From positions 1 to 64,000 of the forward strand of contig JAAZHX010000057.1 in the NCBI GenBank assembly GCA_012510495.1: DNA of 64,000 nucleotides, read 5' to 3'. The position numbers were made by a program, and so were the translations under genes. The notes beneath the pieces were generated by a model, which saw nothing but the letters and a program-made list of their open reading frames with translations, ran no database searches and was not told the origin of the DNA. This document shows, in pieces, positions 17,295 through 25,545 of this stretch. Origin of the DNA: Smithella sp. (GTDB lineage: Bacteria; Desulfobacterota; Syntrophia; Syntrophales; Smithellaceae). The first letter of the stretch is position 1. Each line of letters begins with the position of its first letter.

Positions 17295-18793
17295 TTTACT
17301 TTTCCTCCATAATAGTTGTTGACGTGGGAAATCGCCCGGATGGCGTCGTGCAGTTCGTCGAAAACCGGAATGCCGCGGGAAAGGTATTCCTGCCGCGTCA
17401 GGGCGATCAACTCCGTGACATCCATGCTTTCCGTGCCGCGGGTCATGTTGGGCAGCACGGCAATGACCGGTTTGCCGGTCTGGTCAACCGCGTCGCGGAT
17501 GCACTGGACCAGTTCCCGGTAAGGGGTGACTTCCGCGACGGGCCTGCCGAACGCTAGGGCAAGACCCTTGTAGTGAAACAGGAGCGATACGATAATTTGC
17601 AGTTCGATCCGCTCATCCCGGGCCGCGCTAAGAAGCACTTCCTTCAGGGCCGGCGGCCCGACTAAAGGATTGGCGACGTCGATCGGATTGATGGCGCTGG
17701 AGCCGGGCTTGGGCAAAACGCTTCCGATGCGATCCTGAAGCTCCGGCGGCAGCGCCGGAATCTCGATGCCGTAAGTTTCAGCCGTGTCGCAGGCCGTCAC
17801 GCCGATCGCGCCTCCGCCGCCCACGATGGAAATCCCCCGAAAGGGTTTCGGCGGCAGCATCGCAAAGGCCAGATTAACCTGCGCCATTTCTTCCGTGTCG
17901 TTCACCTGAACGGCACCCGCCTGCCTCAGGATCGACTGCCAGATGACGCGATTTCCACCCATGGATGCGGTGTGGCTGGCCACGCTGCGGGCGCCTGCTG
18001 CGGAAAGACCGCCCTTGTAAACGATAACCGGTTTTTTGGCCGCGGCGGCTTTGAGCTCGGAGAAAAAGCGCTCTCCGTCCTTGATGCCTTCAATATACAT
18101 CGAAATGACGCGGGTATCCGGATCGCGGGCCAGGTAGCGCAGAAGCTCCGCTTCCCGCAAATCCGCGCCGTTGCCGAAGCTGATCATTTTGCTGAAACGG
18201 ATCCCCAGCCATTTTCCCGCGTGTGCGAAGTCGATCGCCATGCCGCCGCTTTGCGCGACAAACGCCACCGGCCCGGTTTCGCGTGACAGATCCGGCCCCG
18301 GCAAAAACGTGAGGCCGCTGGCCGGACAGTAGATGCCGAAGCAGTTGGGGCCCACTACGCGAATGCCCCGGGCGGCGACTTCCTGAATCCGCCGCTCCAG
18401 CTCTTTCCCTTCATCGGTGCCCAGTTCGCTGAAGCCGGAGGAGAGAATCTCCGCGCCGGCCACGCCGATCCTTAAACACGCTTCCAGGGATTCCGGGACA
18501 TACCGCGCGTTCACCGCGACGACGGCAAAATCGACCCGGTCGGGAATGTCCTCCACCTTCCTGAAAATTTCCATTCCGTAAATGGTCCCTCCCTTGGGGT
18601 TGACAGGGTATAATTTCCCTTCATATCCCATCGCCATGATGGCGCGGAGCATGCCGGTGCCGAAGCCGACGCCGTTTTCATCCGCGGAGACGCCCAGAAT
18701 GGCAACCGCTTTCGGATGGAAAATCCTTTCATAGTCGGTCGGCGGGTATCCGGTTTTTGCCGGTTTTTTTGCTGGCGTTGTTTTGCTGGACAT
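17291..18793 (-). CDS. ADP-forming acyl-CoA synthetase, alpha (CoA-binding) subunit
   Basis: This 500-residue protein has a CoA-binding domain (about 20-150, FHPKAVAILGVSADENG) and succinyl-CoA-ligase-like domains. The segment RSVASHTASMGGN carries the histidine expected to be phosphorylated. The ATG at 18793 has GGAGGGCAGG just upstream; an ATG at 18805 lies before that site and is less likely. It works with the overlapping beta subunit. A MarR gene is 55 bases upstream, and a candidate operator lies between them. Confidence 0.9.
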   Translation of the reverse strand: MSSKTTPAKKPAKTGYPPTDYERIFHPKAVAILGVSADENGVGFGTGMLRAIMAMGYEGKLYPVNPKGGTIYGMEIFRKVEDIPDRVDFAVVAVNARYVPESLEACLRIGVAGAEILSSGFSELGTDEGKELERRIQEVAARGIRVVGPNCFGIYCPASGLTFLPGPDLSRETGPVAFVAQSGGMAIDFAHAGKWLGIRFSKMISFGNGADLREAELLRYLARDPDTRVISMYIEGIKDGERFFSELKAAAAKKPVIVYKGGLSAAGARSVASHTASMGGNRVIWQSILRQAGAVQVNDTEEMAQVNLAFAMLPPKPFRGISIVGGGGAIGVTACDTAETYGIEIPALPPELQDRIGSVLPKPGSSAINPIDVANPLVGPPALKEVLLSAARDERIELQIIVSLLFHYKGLALAFGRPVAEVTPYRELVQCIRDAVDQTGKPVIAVLPNMTRGTESMDVTELIALTRQEYLSRGIPVFDELHDAIRAISHVNNYYGGKVK

Positions 18794-18815
18794 CCTGCCC
18801 TCCATGCTTGCCGGT

Positions 18816-18833
18816 TTTATCTTGTATGCTAAA
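18816..18833 (-). promoter_or_regulatory. Candidate MarR operator upstream of the acyl-CoA synthetase genes
   Basis: On the minus strand this reads TTTAGCATACAAGATAAA, a match of 15 of 18 bases to the site at 19280-19297 in front of marR. It lies in the 55-base gap between marR and the alpha-subunit gene, a sensible place for an operator. Binding is inferred only from the shared motif and position. Confidence 0.5.
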
Positions 18834-18848
18834 CATTAAAATGGATGG

Positions 18849-19277
18849 TCATCGGCGCAGGTCCTTGAGCATCCGGATCAAAAGCAGTCTTTCCTCCACG
18901 CTGTATCGGGAAAGGATTTCTTTGTTCAACTCTTCGGTGTCATTGACAAATTTATCGCGACACGCCCGTGCTTTGTCCGTCAGCCGGATGTTCAGAACCC
19001 GCCGGTCGTCTTTCACGTTTTTGATGATCCAGCCGCTTTCCGCCATCCGGTCCAGAATGCCGGACAGGGTGGCGCTGTCCAGAGACAGGCGCCTTCCCAG
19101 TTCGCCGGCGGAAAGCCCTTCCTCTTCATAAAGAGCGTGCAGGACCAGCCCCTGTATGGGCGTAAGTCCATATAGTTGTGTGCGGGACTTGAAAATTCCA
19201 TAGACGCTCTGGTTGGCCTTGCTTAAGATAAACAGAATCGCGTCCTGGTAACTGATCATTGGCGACACCTGGTTCAT
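18849..19277 (-). CDS. MarR family transcriptional regulator
   Basis: This 142-residue winged-helix protein contains GLTPIQGLVLHALYEEEGLSAGELG and LDSATLSGILDRMAESGWI (recognition helix). The wing KDDRRVLNIRLTDKA follows. It stands immediately upstream of the ADP-forming acyl-CoA synthetase genes on the same strand and probably controls them and itself, perhaps in response to an aromatic or acyl ligand. The ligand is not predictable. Confidence 0.92.
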   Translation of the reverse strand: MNQVSPMISYQDAILFILSKANQSVYGIFKSRTQLYGLTPIQGLVLHALYEEEGLSAGELGRRLSLDSATLSGILDRMAESGWIIKNVKDDRRVLNIRLTDKARACRDKFVNDTEELNKEILSRYSVEERLLLIRMLKDLRR

Positions 19278-19279
19278 TA

Positions 19280-19297
19280 TTTAGTGTACAAAATAAA
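19280..19297 (+). promoter_or_regulatory. Candidate MarR operator in front of marR
   Basis: The sequence TTTAGTGTACAAAATAAA begins two bases upstream of the marR start codon and sits within an imperfect AT-rich dyad centred on GTAC. It matches the site at 18816-18833 in 15 of 18 positions, in the opposite orientation. Autoregulation is the likely role. Confidence 0.5.
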
Positions 19298-19341
19298 TAA
19301 AGACAGGGCTCAAGTCAAGAAAAATGTTGACGGGTAAAAAG

Positions 19342-19428
19342 TTGACGTCCTCGTAAAAAGTCAATTTCGCACTCTTTTCGTCTTACCGGCGAAGGCCGGT
19401 ATCCAGTAATTACAGTTGGTTATGGACC
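19342..19428. repeat. Truncated copy of the MITE-like element
   Basis: The left end TTGACGTCCTCGTAAAAAGTC and the core ACCGGCGAAGGCCGGTATCC and CAGTAATTACAGT match the element at 11624-11768 closely. The right terminal repeat is missing. It fills the 167-base gap between marR and the adhesin-E-like gene and ends close to that gene's stop codon. Confidence 0.75.
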
Positions 19429-19444
19429 CCAAGCCGAAGGGGCT

Positions 19445-19966
19445 TTATTTGCAGACGGCTTTTCGGAGGACGTCTCCCGTAGAATCAGGAAGAATGGGCT
19501 CCCATTCCGGGGAATGGGTTTCCCCGGAAAAGATCACTTTGCCGTTTGTGTCATAAACAATTAACGAAGCTTTTCGGATCAGCCGTTGCCCGCAATCGAT
19601 TTCACAGGTGAACATTTTCCGGGACATCTGTTCGTATTCCGCGGTGGGCAAGCCCTTTTCTTGCAGGGATAGAAGGGTTTTTTCCCTTCCTGCATCGGAA
19701 AGGTTTTCTTTTCCCAACACCTGGACGATGTGATTTCCATTGCTTTTGTCAACATTGAGTTTCCTGTGATAGGAAAAAACGGTCCCGTCTTCACTCCGAA
19801 GGTATTCCACCCAGTCCGGCAAGGCGACCGCGGGCGTCGCGGAAAAAAAGAAAGCCAAAAAAGGCAGGCAGGCAAGAGAAACAATCTTTTTGTGCGTTCC
19901 ACCCTTTGCGTTTTTGGATTCCCTGATGAATCTGTTCTTGACTTTGATTTGGTTTGTGCTTTTCAT
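19445..19966 (-). CDS. Secreted protein with surface-adhesin-E-like domain
   Basis: The 173-residue protein starts MKSTNQIKVKNRF and has a delayed hydrophobic signal (IVSLACLPFLAFFFSATPAVA). A small domain follows with WVEYLRSEDGTVFSYHRKLN and FTCEIDCGQRLIRKASLIVYD, and near the end HSPEWEPILPDS. The two central cysteines and the SPEW-IVP-type ending match the adhesin E family. The N-terminus is long for a signal peptide, so a later start is possible. Its role is unknown; it is divergent from the MFS gene. Confidence 0.7.
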   Translation of the reverse strand: MKSTNQIKVKNRFIRESKNAKGGTHKKIVSLACLPFLAFFFSATPAVALPDWVEYLRSEDGTVFSYHRKLNVDKSNGNHIVQVLGKENLSDAGREKTLLSLQEKGLPTAEYEQMSRKMFTCEIDCGQRLIRKASLIVYDTNGKVIFSGETHSPEWEPILPDSTGDVLRKAVCK

Positions 19967-20180
19967 GACGCTCTCTGTATAACTGAAAAGCGCATGCGGG
20001 ATCAACAGGTTTTTTGCCCGCATTTTCAGGACGCGGGCAGGTCTTCCGGGAAAAAGAATCAGTCCCCTGAAAAAGGATGTCAACGCAAAAAGAGTCGGTT
20101 ATGATGGAAAAAACGAATCCGGCGCGGATGAACGGGCAGGGCCGCGGCCGGAAGCGCCCGGTGTCCGGGAGGGACGCGTA

Positions 20181-21482
20181 ATGTCTGAAGAGAAAAAAAC
20201 CGGCGGTTTCTATGGATGGGTGATGATGCCGCTTCTTTGCCTCGTGTATTCGATCCCGATCGGTTTTGCGTTGTACGGGCCGCCCGTCATTTACCGGTTC
20301 ATGCAGAAAGACCTGTCCTGGCAGCGCGGAGAAATCAACCTTGGCTATACTGTCATCGGAATGATGCTGGGCCTGGGCGCATTCATCATTCCGTGGCTGA
20401 TGGACCGCTTCGGCCCCCGCAGGACGCTCGCTATCGGCGCGGCGCTGACGGCGGGGTCGGTCCTGCTGATGGCTTTTGCCGGACAATCCTATCCCGTTTA
20501 TCTGGCGCTGTGTTTCTTTACCGGTCTGGGAATTTCTTTTGGGTCGATCGTGCCCGCTCAGGCGCTGGTTCTGCTGTGGTTTAACGTTCACCGGGCGCTG
20601 GTCATGGGCCTGGTGCTGGGCGGCGGCGCGATCGGCGGGTTCATTTATCCCCAGATCATCAGCGCCTCCATTGTGGCTTTCGGAGGAAACTGGAGGGTTG
20701 GCTGGTGTGTGATCGCGGTCGCCTGCTTTATCGGTGCGGTTGTGGCCATGATCGCCATCCGGAACCGGCCGGAAGACCTTGGACAGTATCCGGACGGACT
20801 GGTTCCCTCGGCCGTTCGCGAAGCACTGTCCGACGCCCGCGGCGGGAGGATGCGAACCTACCGATCGCCGGTAAACTGGAATTTCAAAGACGCCCTGAAA
20901 ACCAAAAGCATCTGGCTGGCCATCATCGGAATGTCGTTCATCTGGTTTTTGTGGCAGTTCACGTTGACCCAGACCCCGGCGCATTTGAGCGACCGGGGTT
21001 TTTCCGTCTCCGATCCGGTCTGGTTTCTCCGGCCGGCTTTTATCTACGGTCTTATTCTGGCCTGCAGCATCGCGGGACGGTTAAGTGTTTCGTTTCTGGG
21101 TGAACGCCTGGAAAGCCGGCTGCTGATCGCCGCCACAGGCTTTTGCCTGATCGGCGGGGGAATGCTCTTCTGGTTTGCTTCCCGGGATAATCTGTGGGCG
21201 GCTTACCTGTATCCGCTGCTGATCGGCTTCGGTTTCGGCGCGTCGTACGTGTCCTATCCTCTTTTGATGGGAAACTATTTCGGCGCGGAGTCTTTTCACA
21301 AGATCAGCGCGATTGCCAATCCCGTTACATCGGGTTTCCCGTATTCCGGCGCGTTTTTTGCCGGCTGGCTCTATGACGTGAACGGCGGTTATGGAACGGC
21401 CGTCGTCATCGCCTGCGGCATTGCGCTGGTCGGATCCGTGCTGATGCTGCTGTGCCGCCCGCCCGTCAAGACAGACGGGTAA
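20181..21482 (+). CDS. MFS transporter, monocarboxylate/oxalate-formate antiporter type
   Basis: The 433-residue protein has about 12 membrane segments. It starts MSEEKKTGGFYGWVMMPLLCLVYSIPIGF and has MDRFGPRRTLAIG after the second helix, the conserved MFS loop. The FYGWV start and the central arrangement resemble the monocarboxylate and oxalate/formate group. It may move an organic acid across the inner membrane. GGGAGGGA precedes the ATG. The 214 bases upstream contain no gene. Confidence 0.85.
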   Translation: MSEEKKTGGFYGWVMMPLLCLVYSIPIGFALYGPPVIYRFMQKDLSWQRGEINLGYTVIGMMLGLGAFIIPWLMDRFGPRRTLAIGAALTAGSVLLMAFAGQSYPVYLALCFFTGLGISFGSIVPAQALVLLWFNVHRALVMGLVLGGGAIGGFIYPQIISASIVAFGGNWRVGWCVIAVACFIGAVVAMIAIRNRPEDLGQYPDGLVPSAVREALSDARGGRMRTYRSPVNWNFKDALKTKSIWLAIIGMSFIWFLWQFTLTQTPAHLSDRGFSVSDPVWFLRPAFIYGLILACSIAGRLSVSFLGERLESRLLIAATGFCLIGGGMLFWFASRDNLWAAYLYPLLIGFGFGASYVSYPLLMGNYFGAESFHKISAIANPVTSGFPYSGAFFAGWLYDVNGGYGTAVVIACGIALVGSVLMLLCRPPVKTDG

Positions 21483-21559
21483 CGGGCGAAAAAACGGACC
21501 GCCGCCGGGATGTGAATACGAATTGCGCAATCGAAGAAATGATGCCCGCATGGATTTGT

Positions 21560-21647
21560 GTCATTTCGACCGGAAGGAGAGATCTTTAACAAACGAGAAC
21601 AATGAAGATCATTGTCGCCCCGATTCAGCACGACTCATCGAAATGAC
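21560..21647. repeat. 88-bp palindromic repeat with GTCATTTCGA ends
   Basis: A 10-bp perfect terminal inverted repeat (GTCATTTCGA at 21560-21569, TCGAAATGAC at 21638-21647) bounds a segment that includes ACCGGAAGGAGAGATCTTTA. This belongs to a widespread intergenic repeat type in bacteria. It lies between the MFS gene and the PHA-synthase-like gene. Confidence 0.75.
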
Positions 21648-21651
21648 CGTT

Positions 21652-21680
21652 TTGACTTTTTTGTCTCCATTGCGTAGTAT
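21652..21680 (+). promoter_or_regulatory. Sigma-70-like promoter for the PHA-synthase-like gene
   Basis: TTGACT at 21652-21657, a 17-base spacer, and TAGTAT at 21675-21680 give a good match to the consensus. The start codon is at 21722, leaving about 35 bases of leader. Confidence 0.6.
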
Positions 21681-21721
21681 GGAACGGAATTCACATCAGA
21701 ATTTTCGGAAAGGAGAGGCGT

Positions 21722-23506
21722 ATGAGCCAAGACGAAAAGGACAGCCGTCGAAAGGTAACGCCGGATGAACTTCTGGCCCTGATCGGCGCGTCGCCCGCCG
21801 ACAATCTGCAGGGACTTTCCACGGCGGTTCCCTGGAAAAGCAAATGGGTTGGCGAACTGGTCCGGTTCGCGTTTGATTATCAGAATGTTCTGGATGTGGT
21901 CGGAAAAAGAATAGAGGTTTTTGGCCCCTGGGCGATCGCCGGCGCCTGGCAGAGCAGCGTGATGGATACGTTTGTCACGGGACCGATCCGGGCGCAGGCG
22001 CGGATGGCCGCCGGCTCCGGAAGAAACCCCGACCTGATCAGCGACATGAACGGCTGGATTTACAAGGGCTATTCCCGCCTCCTCTACACCATGACCGGTT
22101 TTTTCATCGAAGACGGCAAATTCAGCCGGGAAAAGGCCCGGAAAACCTCCACGACAAAAAAAGGATATCAGTTTTTGAAAAACTACATGGAGGAATTTGC
22201 CCAGCTTGAACACAGCTACAACAATATCGGCCTGACCCGTCTCAAAGCCATGAAAGAACTGTTGAGGTGCCTTCTGGTGGTCATCACGGAAACCCGGCCG
22301 GCCGACGGGAAATTACCGTTCACGCCCAAAGACCCGTCGGTTTCCTTTGAGGATTACCTGGCTGTGAACCGGGTTCGCCTGGAAAATCTGCACCGGGAAA
22401 ATGTTTTCGATATCAAGGATTATTCGGAAAGGGTGACCGGGGGAAAGATTGGATTTTCCCGCTATGAATATGTGGAAGGCTCGACGCTGCACCGTGTCCG
22501 GCTGCGCGACTACCCGCTCCCGCGGGGATTGAAATCCAACGGGAAAATTCTTTACATGGTCACGCCGCTCATCAATAAACCCGAACTGTTTGACCTGGCC
22601 TCCGGCAAATCGGTTATCGAGGGAATGCACAAAGAAGGGTATCATGTGTATCTGGTTGATCACGGGGATCCCGGGTGGGATGAAACGGAGCTGGGGCTGG
22701 ATTTTTACGGGAAAACCCTGCACGATCTTTATCTGGATATCCTCGCGAAAAGGCATCCCGGCGCGGAAATCCTGATCATGGCCTACTGCATGGGCGGCAC
22801 GCTGATCCTGCCTTATCTGGCGCGGCGCGCCGAGGAGCTCCTGGCCGCCGGCCGGCCGATGGACGTGAAAAAAGTGGCGCTGATGGCTTCCCCGGTGAAG
22901 TTCGACGACGCAGGCAGCGGACACGCGGACATCCGGACGCTGATCCGCCGGGACTATGACCCGCGGCTGATGAAGGAGCTTTTCGGCGCCGTGAACATTC
23001 CGCCGCAGGTCATTGAATTCGGCATGAATGAAATTCAACCCGCCGTTCAGTTCAACGTCATGCTGGGATTTTACGCCCGCGCGGAAAATCCGGAAGCGGT
23101 TGCCGACACTGCGCCGTTTCTTTACTGGCTGACGCACGGCACCCGGTTCCCCGTCAATGCCCATATTCAATGGATTCAGAATATTTTCCTGGACAATCAG
23201 ATTTATGAGGGCAAATTCCGCCTGCCCTCCGCAAATCCCAAATTCGACGGGCAGCCGGTCAACATGGAGTTCCTCCGGAAGGCGGAGGTGACGATTTTTG
23301 AGTATAAAGGGTCGCGCGATCCGATTGCCCCGGCCGGCTCCTGCGTGGCCGCCGACATCTGGGGGATGTCGGCGGCGAATGTGTCCGGCCGCAAAGGCCG
23401 GACCCGGAACGTGAGCATCGAGAAAAATATCGGCCACATCTTTGTGGGCAGCCGCCGTCATCTGGCCGAATACCTGGCTGCCGTGAACAAATTTTACAAA
23501 CACTGA
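21722..23506 (+). CDS. Poly(3-hydroxyalkanoate) synthase-like alpha/beta hydrolase
   Basis: The 594-residue protein has a helical N-terminal region (about 1-250) and an alpha/beta hydrolase core. The lipase-like box IMAYCMGGTLI carries the nucleophile cysteine seen in PHA synthases. GSRDPIAP and IEKNIGHIFVGS supply the Asp and His of the triad. YHVYLVDHGDPGWDE is typical of the family. The likely role is polyester formation from hydroxyacyl-CoA. No phasin or PhaE partner is nearby, so a different acyl-CoA reaction remains possible. GGAAAGGAGAGG precedes the ATG. Confidence 0.8.
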   Translation: MSQDEKDSRRKVTPDELLALIGASPADNLQGLSTAVPWKSKWVGELVRFAFDYQNVLDVVGKRIEVFGPWAIAGAWQSSVMDTFVTGPIRAQARMAAGSGRNPDLISDMNGWIYKGYSRLLYTMTGFFIEDGKFSREKARKTSTTKKGYQFLKNYMEEFAQLEHSYNNIGLTRLKAMKELLRCLLVVITETRPADGKLPFTPKDPSVSFEDYLAVNRVRLENLHRENVFDIKDYSERVTGGKIGFSRYEYVEGSTLHRVRLRDYPLPRGLKSNGKILYMVTPLINKPELFDLASGKSVIEGMHKEGYHVYLVDHGDPGWDETELGLDFYGKTLHDLYLDILAKRHPGAEILIMAYCMGGTLILPYLARRAEELLAAGRPMDVKKVALMASPVKFDDAGSGHADIRTLIRRDYDPRLMKELFGAVNIPPQVIEFGMNEIQPAVQFNVMLGFYARAENPEAVADTAPFLYWLTHGTRFPVNAHIQWIQNIFLDNQIYEGKFRLPSANPKFDGQPVNMEFLRKAEVTIFEYKGSRDPIAPAGSCVAADIWGMSAANVSGRKGRTRNVSIEKNIGHIFVGSRRHLAEYLAAVNKFYKH

Positions 23507-23590
23507 CGACTTGTTTTCGCCGGCTGCAATGATCATCGACGGGAATTTGTCAATCCCGGCTTACGCGGGCAGGCCGTAGTCAACTTTTCA

Positions 23591-23625
23591 CAAAAGAAAG
23601 GAGCCGGTCTGAACAGACCCGCTCC
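23591..23625 (-). terminator. Rho-independent terminator after tRNA-Arg
   Basis: On the minus strand, GGAGC and GGTCTG arms pair with CAGACC and GCTCC, with one opposed G-G, and are followed by TTTCTTTT. It lies 11 bases past the tRNA 3' end. Confidence 0.8.
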
Positions 23626-23635
23626 CTGAATTTAC

Positions 23636-23712
23636 TGGCGCGCCCAGAAGGATTCGAACCTTCGACATCCAGATTCGTAGTCTGGCGCTCTATCCAGCTG
23701 AGCCATGGGCGC
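23636..23712 (-). tRNA. tRNA-Arg (anticodon ACG), CCA encoded
   Basis: The 77-base gene folds as a standard cloverleaf: acceptor GCGCCCA pairs with TGGGCGC, the anticodon stem is CCAGA/TCTGG with loop CTACGAA (anticodon ACG), and the T loop is GGTTCGAATCC. The discriminator G is followed by encoded CCA. The ACG anticodon is normally deaminated to ICG and reads CGU, CGC and CGA. Confidence 0.97.
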
Positions 23713-23797
23713 ATGGTTTTCGAAAGGACGAGGGAGCCTATAGCACATTATTGGCCCCGTGCAAAATAAAAATGTTCTCTTCGCGCGTCCGCGGAAG

Positions 23798-24214
23798 CTA
23801 CGATTTTCCTTTTGATTTCACTCCGATGTCGTCGAGGACCGTCTGCAGGTCTTCTTCTCTTTCGATCACCAGGGTGGTTTCGTCGGAAATTCCGGTCCGG
23901 GTCGGCGCGCCTTGCAAACCGACAGTTTTCCGGATCCGGTTAACCTGCCAGGAATCGCCCGAATTATCCACCAGCCAGTTGTTGAGGTCAAACTGCAGGC
24001 CCCGGACATGGGGCAGAGCGGCAAGCTCCCGGACGATGTTTTCGACTTCCTGCGCGGAGAATTCGCCGTTGGGCCGCACCAGATCCCCGCTCAGATAGAC
24101 CGTGCTCCCCAGAAAGGAGTACTCTATCCGGGCCAGATCCGCATCGTGCCGGGTGATGACCATCCTCACGCTGCGGTTGACTTCATACCGGGATACCTGA
24201 TCATCTTGTCGCAT
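23798..24214 (-). CDS. Hypothetical protein, possibly BON-like
   Basis: This is a 138-residue cytosolic protein with no signal or membrane segment. The middle part STVYLSGDLVRPNGEFSAQE followed by IVRELAALPHVRGLQFDLNN recalls a BON-type beta-alpha fold. The match is weak and I give no function. It is followed downstream on the opposite side by tRNA-Arg and preceded by the enoyl-CoA hydratase gene on the same strand, 29 bases away. Confidence 0.6.
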   Translation of the reverse strand: MRQDDQVSRYEVNRSVRMVITRHDADLARIEYSFLGSTVYLSGDLVRPNGEFSAQEVENIVRELAALPHVRGLQFDLNNWLVDNSGDSWQVNRIRKTVGLQGAPTRTGISDETTLVIEREEDLQTVLDDIGVKSKGKS

Positions 24215-24243
24215 AAGCCGCCTTCACTTGCCGGTTCAATACC

Positions 24244-25011
24244 TCATCTGTTGAATTTTGAAAAGTCCGGTTTGCGTCTCTCGTAGAAGGCGGCGAAGGC
24301 TTCTCTGGCCGCCGGTTCCTGCAGCATGGCGCTGAAATACCGGCTTTCCTCGGCGATTTGTTGGGTCACCGCATTGTAGTGGCGCGCTTTCAGCAGCTGT
24401 TTGGTGACGCGCAGAGACGCGGGCGGCAGAGCGGCAAGTGCGGTGGCACGGGCGCCGGCGTAATGCATCAGCTCCGCGGCCGGCAGCACTTTGTTGACCA
24501 GCCCCATGTCAAACGCCTGCTCGGCGGTAAACGGTTCGCCGAAAAAGAGCAGTTCCGCGGCACGCTGGTAGCCGACAATCTGCGGCAGAAGGAGGCTGGA
24601 GGCAAATTCCGGGCACAGCCCCAGCCCGGCAAACGGCATGGAGAATTTGGCGCCCTGGGCGGCGTAAATCTGGTCGCAGTGCAACAGCATTGTAACGCCG
24701 ATGCCGATGGCCATCCCCGACACCGCGGCGATCACCGGTTTGGTCGCGAGGTTCAAATTCCGGATAAATTGCGCCACGGGGCGATCCGCGACATCGCTTT
24801 TCGTATTCATGAAATCTTCCAGGTCGTTGCCGGCCGTGAAGATTTCCGGTGTTCCGCAAAACAGCAAAACGCGCACAGTCCGGTCTTCTTCGCCGTCCCG
24901 GATCGCGTCCGCCATCATTTGGTACATGGCTGCGGTAATCGAATTTTTTTTGTCCGGCCGGTTGAATGCGATGGTCAGGATTCCGTTTTGTTTTCTGGTT
25001 GCGATGTCCAT
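24244..25011 (-). CDS. Enoyl-CoA hydratase/isomerase family protein
   Basis: The 255-residue crotonase-fold protein has FNRPDKKNSITAAMYQMM, the oxyanion-hole region FCGTPEIFTAGNDLEDFM, and VSGMAIGIGVTMLLHCDQIY. The usual catalytic Glu positions are replaced (GLGLCPEFASSLLLP keeps one Glu), fitting the wider isomerase/hydratase group. It probably acts in fatty acid or aromatic acyl-CoA metabolism. The ATG at 25011 has AAGGAG; an ATG at 25140 is not supported. Confidence 0.88.
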   Translation of the reverse strand: MDIATRKQNGILTIAFNRPDKKNSITAAMYQMMADAIRDGEEDRTVRVLLFCGTPEIFTAGNDLEDFMNTKSDVADRPVAQFIRNLNLATKPVIAAVSGMAIGIGVTMLLHCDQIYAAQGAKFSMPFAGLGLCPEFASSLLLPQIVGYQRAAELLFFGEPFTAEQAFDMGLVNKVLPAAELMHYAGARATALAALPPASLRVTKQLLKARHYNAVTQQIAEESRYFSAMLQEPAAREAFAAFYERRKPDFSKFNR

Positions 25012-25172
25012 TTTTACTCCTTGTGGTTGAAATGATGATGCCGCGGATGAGCCGCCAGGGTGGTCCCCTGCCGGCTTTTCCAAATTCCGGGTTGTATTTT
25101 GGCTTCTGTTGATTTCACCTTTTGCGTTACTGTTTATCATTGATCGGGAAAAATTTCTAAAAAAACATCCCT

Positions 25173-25323
25173 GACGGCCTTGTAAAAAAGTCAGATAATG
25201 CCTTTTCTGTCATTGCAGACTTGACCCGGAATCCAGTAATATTAGAGTGTTATTGATTCCACCTCCCACTCCCCCGATTTCTTTCAGGCAGGCTTCACGG
25301 GGAGGATTTTTTACGATAGCGTC
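25173..25323. repeat. Full-length MITE-like palindromic element, about 151 bp
   Basis: The left end GACGGCCTTGTAAAAAAGTC (25173-25192) and right end GATTTTTTACGATAGCGTC (25305-25323) are imperfect inverted repeats. They are shared with the elements at 8091 and 11624. The interior keeps GGAATCCAGTAAT of the family. It lies between the hydratase gene and the cimA promoter. Confidence 0.75.
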
Positions 25324-25345
25324 ATCTCCGAGGCGCTGATTTTGA

Positions 25346-25374
25346 TTGACAAAACCCGTTCGGGAAATTATTAT
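25346..25374 (+). promoter_or_regulatory. cimA: Strong sigma-70-like promoter of the cimA leader
   Basis: TTGACA at 25346-25351, a 17-base spacer and TATTAT at 25369-25374 form a near-consensus promoter. The transcript would start near 25381, giving a leader of about 185 bases before cimA. Confidence 0.85.
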
Positions 25375-25394
25375 ACCCGCAAATTCGTTATTTC

Positions 25395-25481
25395 ATGGTG
25401 CGGATCATGACCGTTTTGCAGGCTATCATCATTGGCAGAATAATTATTCGCTTCCCCCGGGGAGGACTGGCCGTGGAATAG
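25395..25481 (+). CDS. Isoleucine-rich leader peptide of the cimA attenuator
   Basis: A 28-codon frame (alternative ATG at 25407) contains seven Ile codons, six of them in the stretch QAIIIGRIIIRF at residues 9-20. It ends with TAG at 25479-25481. Leader peptides rich in the regulated amino acid are a hallmark of ilv, leu and his attenuators. When charged tRNA-Ile is short the ribosome would stall on this run and stop the terminator at 25508-25545 from forming. No strong ribosome binding site is visible; the mRNA start is only about 14 bases upstream of the first ATG. Confidence 0.8.
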   Translation: MVRIMTVLQAIIIGRIIIRFPRGGLAVE

Positions 25482-25507
25482 CTGAAATGTACGTTCAGCA
25501 GAAATTC

Positions 25508-25545
25508 AAATCCGCTGCCAGGAGAACCGGGCAGCGGATTTTTTT
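25508..25545 (+). terminator. Attenuator terminator in front of cimA
   Basis: The stem AATCCGCTGCC (25509-25519) and GGCAGCGGATT (25530-25540) is 11 bp, perfect, and is followed by a T run to 25545. It lies 20 bases before the cimA start codon and so can only act as a leader terminator. An upstream hairpin (GCTGAA at 25481-25486, TTCAGC at 25494-25499) may be part of the switch. GCGGAT at 25400-25405 could pair with ATCCGC in the terminator arm. Confidence 0.85.

Noticed and set aside
23530..23590. Another copy of the MITE-like element after the PHA-synthase-like gene
   Set aside because: Only short resemblances (CCCGGCTTACGCGGGC, AACTTTTCAC) and no paired ends.
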